Positions 59,238 to 64,000 of a stretch of 64,000 bases of DNA are shown here, piece after piece. Origin of the DNA: Piromyces finnis (taxonomy: Eukaryota > Neocallimastigomycota > Neocallimastigomycetes > Neocallimastigales > Neocallimastigaceae); the NCBI GenBank assembly GCA_002104945.1, contig MCFH01000049.1, positions 248,001 to 312,000 of the forward strand. The letters are read 5' to 3'. The stretch's first letter is position 1. Every line of letters begins with the position of its first letter. The notes beneath the pieces are model-generated. The model saw only the letters and a list, made by a program, of their open reading frames with translations. It made no database searches and was not told where the DNA came from. The position numbers were made by a program, and so were the translations under genes.

Positions 59238-62200
59238 TTATAAGGAATCTTTTCTCGAAGGAATTTCAATTACAAATGGTTGGTATCTGTGCTTGATTAG
59301 ATTACCACCTTTATTCTTTCTTATTCTCATGGAGAAGTCATTCAACTTATGTTTTGACTTTTTAGAGTTTCTTTCGAACTCTTGTATTAATTGTTTGTCC
59401 GGGATCTGATCTTCAGAAACCCAAGTGGATTTGTCAAATCCTTTCCACGATAACTTATAAAATGTCTCACCATTAACAGATTTCATCTTCTCAATTTTTT
59501 CTGGAATTTTTTCAATTAAATCTGTGCTAAGATAAATATTTCTTTTCCTACTATTAGACCTATCTATAAACTCGTTTTCAAAGTATGGTTCTAACAATGA
59601 GACATGAAAGACTGGATGACATCTCATTGTCTTTGGGAGTTTCAATTTAAAAGCGAGAGAACTAACTTTTTCAATTATTTCAAATGGACCAAGCATTTGA
59701 GGTGCTAATTTCTTCTTCAAGTTAGTTCTCGGAGAATCTTTCAATAACCATACCTTCTTTCCCACTTCAAATTCCGGGGGACTCATTCTTTTCATATCGG
59801 CATATTTCTTATATGTTTCTTTTGCTTTTTCTAAGTTTCCTTTTAATAATTTAAAGTTTTCACTCATATCAATTACTCTTTGTTCAGCTCTACTAGGTCT
59901 ATCATTAGCCGGGATTTCCAAGCTGAACTTTGGATGAAAACCATAATTAGCAAAGAATGGGGATTGATTTATAGATTGCTGTAAAGTATTATTATAAGCA
60001 AATTCAGCAAACGGGATAAGATCAACCCAGTTATTCTGCTTTTTATTGATAAAACAACGGAAATATTGTTCTAATATGCCGTTCACCCTCTCCGTTTGAC
60101 CATCTGTCTGCGGATGGTTAGCAGTTGACAATGAATGATTGATATTAAGAAGGTCACAAAGTCTTGACCAGAAATCAGAAGTAAATTGCGAGCCTCTATC
60201 AGAAATAATGGAATTAGGAAGACCATGCAAACGGAAGACATTGGCAATAAAAGCATCAGCAGCAATTGAAGCAGTAGGAAGACAACGTAAAGGAATGGCG
60301 TGAGCAAATTTAGTAAATCTATCGACAACAACCATAAGTGTAGTCATATCTCTGGACTTAGGAAGATCAACAATAAAGTCGATAGAGATATCAGACCAAG
60401 GCCTACTAGGAGTGTCCAAAGGGGATAACAATCCATAAGGCTTATGTCTAGGGACTTTGGATTTGCAACAAGTCACGCAAGATTTAATAAAGGATTTAAC
60501 ATCTGAATGAAATCTTGGCCACCAAAAGTTTCTTGAAATAAGTTCGACAGTTTTCTTAATGCCGAAATGGCCAGCAGCAACAGAATCATGATGGAGTTCC
60601 AAAACTCTAGTCCTAAGAGATTTAGGAACATAAATAAGATTATTAAATAACAAAAATCCTTCACCGTCAATAATAACTTTATCAATATTTTTAATAGGTG
60701 CATTACTTGTAGAACCATTCATTTTAAATTGAACAATGGAATTATACAAATCGTCATTTTTAAGTTCTGATAAAATAGAATCTATTAAAGGTTTGTTATC
60801 ACTATGATGAAGCGAAATAGTAAGACAAGAAACATCAGAGTTAATAACATTCACTAAATGATCACTTCTACGAGACAGAATGTCAGGCTTACCAGATTTC
60901 TTACCAGCTCTATAAATGAGTTTAAAGTCAAATCTGGATAAGAACAAATTCCATCTAATTTGTCTCTGAGATAACATTTCAGGTTTTCTAGGAAATGTTA
61001 AGTTCTTGTGATCGGTATAAATTATGAACTGATGGCGTGCACCCTCTAAGTAATGACGCCATTCTTCAAGTGCAACTATAATGGCTAACAGTTCCTTGTC
61101 ATATATAGGATAGTTTCTTTGACAACTCGTCAAACTTTTAGAAAGAAATGCAATGGGATGTAATTTGCCGTCAAACTCTTGAGAGAGAATAGCACCGACA
61201 GCATAATTACTAGCATCAGTTTCAACAATAAATTGTTTATTACTATCCGCATGTTTCAGAATAGGAGCTGACGTGAACAAAGTTTTTAATAAATTAAAAG
61301 CGTCCTGATCTTCTTTCACCCAGTTAAAAGCAACATTTTTTCTAGTGAGCTTGTGAAGAGGGTTTGCAATTTTAGCAAAGTCTTTAATAAAAATTCTGTA
61401 ATAGTTACATAGACCAATAAAAGACTGAACCTCTTTAACATTCTTGGGAACCGGCCAATCGAGAATTGCTTTAACTTTATTTTCATCCATTTGCAACCCA
61501 TCTTTTGAAATGACATAACCAAGAAAAGTGGTTTTCTTAACATCAAACTCACATTTTTCTAATTTAACATAAAGATTATTTTCGAGTAGTTTCTTAAGTA
61601 CCTTTTTAACATGCTCGTGATGCTCTTCGATATTATTAGAATAAATAAGGATATCATCAATATATGAGATAACAAAATCATCTAAATAATCACTAAGAAC
61701 ATCGTTAATAAAGTGTTGAAAGGTTGCAGGTGCATTCTTTAATCCAAAAGGCATAACCAGATATTCAAAATGACCATACCTAGTACGAAAAGCCGTTTTG
61801 TATTCATCACCTTCTTTAATACGAACAAGATTATAAGCGGATTTAAGGTCTAGTTTGGTAAAAATCTTAGCATTTTTCACCCTATCCAAAAGGTCACTTA
61901 TTAAAGGTAAAGGATATGAATTACGAATTGTAATATCATTCAACCTTCTATAATCAATACAAAGTCTTAAGGAACCGTCCTTCTTTTTAACAAACAAAAT
62001 TGGGGCACCAGCAGGAGACGATGATTTCCTAATGAAACCTTTATTTAAATTTTCATCTATATACTTTTTAAGTTCCTCTCTTTCAACTTCAGTTAATGGA
62101 TACAATGGTCCATAAAATAAAGTTGAATCATCCTTAAGCTTGATTTCGCAATCATAAGGTCTATGAGGAGGTAACACTTCACAATTTTTTTCATTAAACA

Positions 62201-63842
62201 CTTCACTAAATTCTAAATATTGGGTTGGTACGGAGACCAATTTATCTTTATTAATATCCTTTTCATTATTATTATTATTATTACTACATGATTCATTATT
62301 ATTATTACATGTTTCATTAATTTTCGTTACAATACATTTAACCTTTTTATTAAAACTAATATATTCCTCATCGCTATCATCTTCATCATTAATGGTTCTA
62401 ACAAGGCGGCCTTTAATATACTCCTTTTCTTCAGGGTTTTTTAAAGGGGCTGTAGAGACAGATTTTACTGTTTTAGTTAAACTTCGGTCAAGAACATCAT
62501 GATCTAGCTGGCTTTTTTGAGACTTCTTTCTTTGCTTCCTTCTTCTTTTACCTTGGTTACAGTGTCTAGCACAATAACCGGAACTAAAAGCAATTTTCTT
62601 AGGATCATAAAAAGCTTCAGGATTATGCTTTTTGATCCAAGGTAACCCAAGAATAACATCAACTCCAGGAACCTTTAAGCTATACAGCTGAATAACTTCA
62701 TAATGGTTCCTATATCTTAGCATACATTTCTCCGACTTTTCCCAGACTCTGGAAATTCCATCATTGACTCCGGAAACACGGAATGGGTCAATATTCTCAA
62801 ATTTAATGCCAAGATCCTCAGCAATATCCGGGTTAATAAAATTTAACTCGGAACCAGAATCAATCAACACCTTGATTTTTGCTTCGGGGACCTCGTTAGT
62901 ACTTAAATAAAAGTCAATAAAATTCAAATCATCTTTTTTGTCCATTACTCCTACTTTATAAATTTTCGGTTCAACAATCTTAGGAGTTTTTTCTTTAATT
63001 ATTCTAAAAACCTTCTTGGGTTTTACTCTATTTGGACAATTAAATTTAAAATGTCCAGGTTTTTTACACAAAAAACAAACCCCCTTTCTCCTTTCTTCTT
63101 CAAACGTTCTTGGGCTCTCATCATAATTATTACTAGTTCCTTGAATATTTACATAACGTTTACGCTTCTTATCAGCACTAATTCTAAAAACGTCAACATC
63201 CATAGGATCATTAGCCCTTCTATTATTAAAATAAAACTCACTCAAAGAATTCCTTTTCATCATATCTTCAACTAATATTGTTGAGGATATTAAATGTTCC
63301 ATAGATGACGGGTTTGTTTCGACAAACGCCAATTTCTCTCTAAGTAATGGATTTAAACCTTTCAGAAACATATAGATCTTAGCACTTTCGTTAAAGTTGG
63401 AATTTTGGCTAACTCGTTGAAACTCGGTGATATAATCAACTACTTGACCAAGTTTTCTTTGTCTAATGTTATCGAGTTTACCGTTTGCAACAACAGTGTC
63501 ATATCGATCACTACCGAAATTAGCTCTGAGGCGATCTATAAATTCATCATAATGGTTCAATACATTACTATTATTCCTCATAAGCGATGATGCCCATTCC
63601 AGGGGTCTACCAGAGAAGTAGGAAATAACGAAATCAACCCGGACGCGATCTGTATTGTACAGTGCCGGTCGAGTTCGAAATACCAATTCTACTCTAGTTA
63701 AAAACCCATCTAAATCTCTATGTCTACCAGTAAACAACGGAGGAGCATTGATAATGTTCCCTGGATTTACTGTAGAACCACCACCTCTTTCTTCCATTTC
63801 TTCTAAATTTAAATTATCAAAAGTATTAATTAATTCCTCCAA
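59238..63842 (-). CDS. RE-G gag-pol polyprotein
   Basis: Intact frame of 1534 codons from a TTG at 63842 (first in-frame ATG at 63797). Same domain order as RE-C: Gag, zinc knuckle CFLCKKPGHFKFNC with all four ligands, protease IDSGSELNFI, reverse transcriptase with YIDD, RNase H ETDASNYAVGA, integrase HHCC and the D, D, E motifs, and a chromodomain-like end (FYKLSWKGFDKSTWVSEDQI). No broken motif is seen, so this copy may be able to make all proteins. Confidence 0.94.
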   Translation of the reverse strand: MEELINTFDNLNLEEMEERGGGSTVNPGNIINAPPLFTGRHRDLDGFLTRVELVFRTRPALYNTDRVRVDFVISYFSGRPLEWASSLMRNNSNVLNHYDEFIDRLRANFGSDRYDTVVANGKLDNIRQRKLGQVVDYITEFQRVSQNSNFNESAKIYMFLKGLNPLLREKLAFVETNPSSMEHLISSTILVEDMMKRNSLSEFYFNNRRANDPMDVDVFRISADKKRKRYVNIQGTSNNYDESPRTFEEERRKGVCFLCKKPGHFKFNCPNRVKPKKVFRIIKEKTPKIVEPKIYKVGVMDKKDDLNFIDFYLSTNEVPEAKIKVLIDSGSELNFINPDIAEDLGIKFENIDPFRVSGVNDGISRVWEKSEKCMLRYRNHYEVIQLYSLKVPGVDVILGLPWIKKHNPEAFYDPKKIAFSSGYCARHCNQGKRRRKQRKKSQKSQLDHDVLDRSLTKTVKSVSTAPLKNPEEKEYIKGRLVRTINDEDDSDEEYISFNKKVKCIVTKINETCNNNNESCSNNNNNNEKDINKDKLVSVPTQYLEFSEVFNEKNCEVLPPHRPYDCEIKLKDDSTLFYGPLYPLTEVEREELKKYIDENLNKGFIRKSSSPAGAPILFVKKKDGSLRLCIDYRRLNDITIRNSYPLPLISDLLDRVKNAKIFTKLDLKSAYNLVRIKEGDEYKTAFRTRYGHFEYLVMPFGLKNAPATFQHFINDVLSDYLDDFVISYIDDILIYSNNIEEHHEHVKKVLKKLLENNLYVKLEKCEFDVKKTTFLGYVISKDGLQMDENKVKAILDWPVPKNVKEVQSFIGLCNYYRIFIKDFAKIANPLHKLTRKNVAFNWVKEDQDAFNLLKTLFTSAPILKHADSNKQFIVETDASNYAVGAILSQEFDGKLHPIAFLSKSLTSCQRNYPIYDKELLAIIVALEEWRHYLEGARHQFIIYTDHKNLTFPRKPEMLSQRQIRWNLFLSRFDFKLIYRAGKKSGKPDILSRRSDHLVNVINSDVSCLTISLHHSDNKPLIDSILSELKNDDLYNSIVQFKMNGSTSNAPIKNIDKVIIDGEGFLLFNNLIYVPKSLRTRVLELHHDSVAAGHFGIKKTVELISRNFWWPRFHSDVKSFIKSCVTCCKSKVPRHKPYGLLSPLDTPSRPWSDISIDFIVDLPKSRDMTTLMVVVDRFTKFAHAIPLRCLPTASIAADAFIANVFRLHGLPNSIISDRGSQFTSDFWSRLCDLLNINHSLSTANHPQTDGQTERVNGILEQYFRCFINKKQNNWVDLIPFAEFAYNNTLQQSINQSPFFANYGFHPKFSLEIPANDRPSRAEQRVIDMSENFKLLKGNLEKAKETYKKYADMKRMSPPEFEVGKKVWLLKDSPRTNLKKKLAPQMLGPFEIIEKVSSLAFKLKLPKTMRCHPVFHVSLLEPYFENEFIDRSNSRKRNIYLSTDLIEKIPEKIEKMKSVNGETFYKLSWKGFDKSTWVSEDQIPDKQLIQEFERNSKKSKHKLNDFSMRIRKNKGGNLIKHRYQPFVIEIPSRKDSL

Positions 63843-63915
63843 CTCTAATACAAAAACACATAAAATTAAAATTAAGTAAAATAACGAGGGTTTCTTACTA
63901 TTATTTCAAGTAAGT

Positions 63916-63956
<41 letters not shown>

Positions 63957-64000
63957 CGTCTTCTAACAATAAGTTAATAAGTTATTACAGACTCTCTCTG
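63843..64000 (-). other. RE-G leader (partial)
   Basis: Sense strand holds an A run of about 38 nt (63918-63956), then a GTAAGAAACC donor-like and a GTATTAG acceptor-like site just before the TTG. The only ATG lies inside this putative intron and is out of frame with gag. Confidence 0.65.

Larger units (their letters stand above)
58596..64000 (-). mobile_element. RE-G: Ty3/gypsy element, 5' end beyond window
   Basis: Minus-strand sister of RE-C inserted in RE-F. 3' LTR, whole gag-pol and part of the leader are inside the window; the 5' LTR lies to the right of 64000. Confidence 0.92.

Overview
The window is very AT-rich nuclear DNA, with long A/T homopolymers and (ATT)n microsatellites. Its genes carry many short GT-AG introns. 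A secreted protein starts with a fungal-type (CBM10-like) dockerin, and there are many chromovirus-like Ty3/gypsy retrotransposons. Together these point to an anaerobic gut fungus (Neocallimastigomycota). The dockerin and the base composition are the strongest clues. The genus cannot be read from the sequence.

Left part (1-25600): a tandem array of six minus-strand genes (here L1-L6), each spread over 1.3-2.6 kb, for small type I membrane proteins. Each has a signal peptide, a plant-like Cys-paired LRR N-cap (ECxxINKLLxxExxxNCC..G..CxNGHI), four to ten 24-residue leucine-rich repeats of the GSIPxELGNLxxLxxL kind, an NNPLL juxtamembrane motif, one transmembrane helix and a short tail. Each LRR is encoded by its own exon, almost always 72 nt and always in the same phase. 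Decayed family relics lie between the genes. A 755-residue coiled-coil protein with a Cys-rich C-terminus (18244-20511) and a broken gene of similar layout (16706-17720) sit inside the array. At 25608 a signal peptide plus dockerin gene is cut by a GC-richer retroposon with a poly(A) tail and a tRNA-like head.

Right part (27486-64000): a nest of seven Ty3/gypsy LTR retrotransposons, here RE-A to RE-G. RE-A is a 3' remnant. RE-B (29975-42180) lies against it and is itself split by RE-C (31552-37720, target duplication CTCCG). RE-E is split in its 5' LTR by RE-D (42226-49911, target duplication TAATT, LTRs of equal length) and in pol by RE-F (starting 53346). RE-F is split by RE-G (starting 58596), which runs off the window. 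RE-C, RE-D and RE-G keep full-length coding capacity.

The most interesting signals concern how these elements work. Every element whose 5' end is visible carries, directly after its LTR, a 10-11 nt site complementary to a G-starting segment of its own LTR that lies 34-38 nt downstream of a TATAAATA box. This matches self-primed reverse transcription as known for Tf1/sushi elements. RE-D joins gag to pol through a textbook -1 frameshift signal (A AAA AAC, 6-nt spacer, 10-bp stem). The leaders are almost free of AUG and carry family-specific tandem repeats. No tRNA, rRNA or CRISPR features were found.
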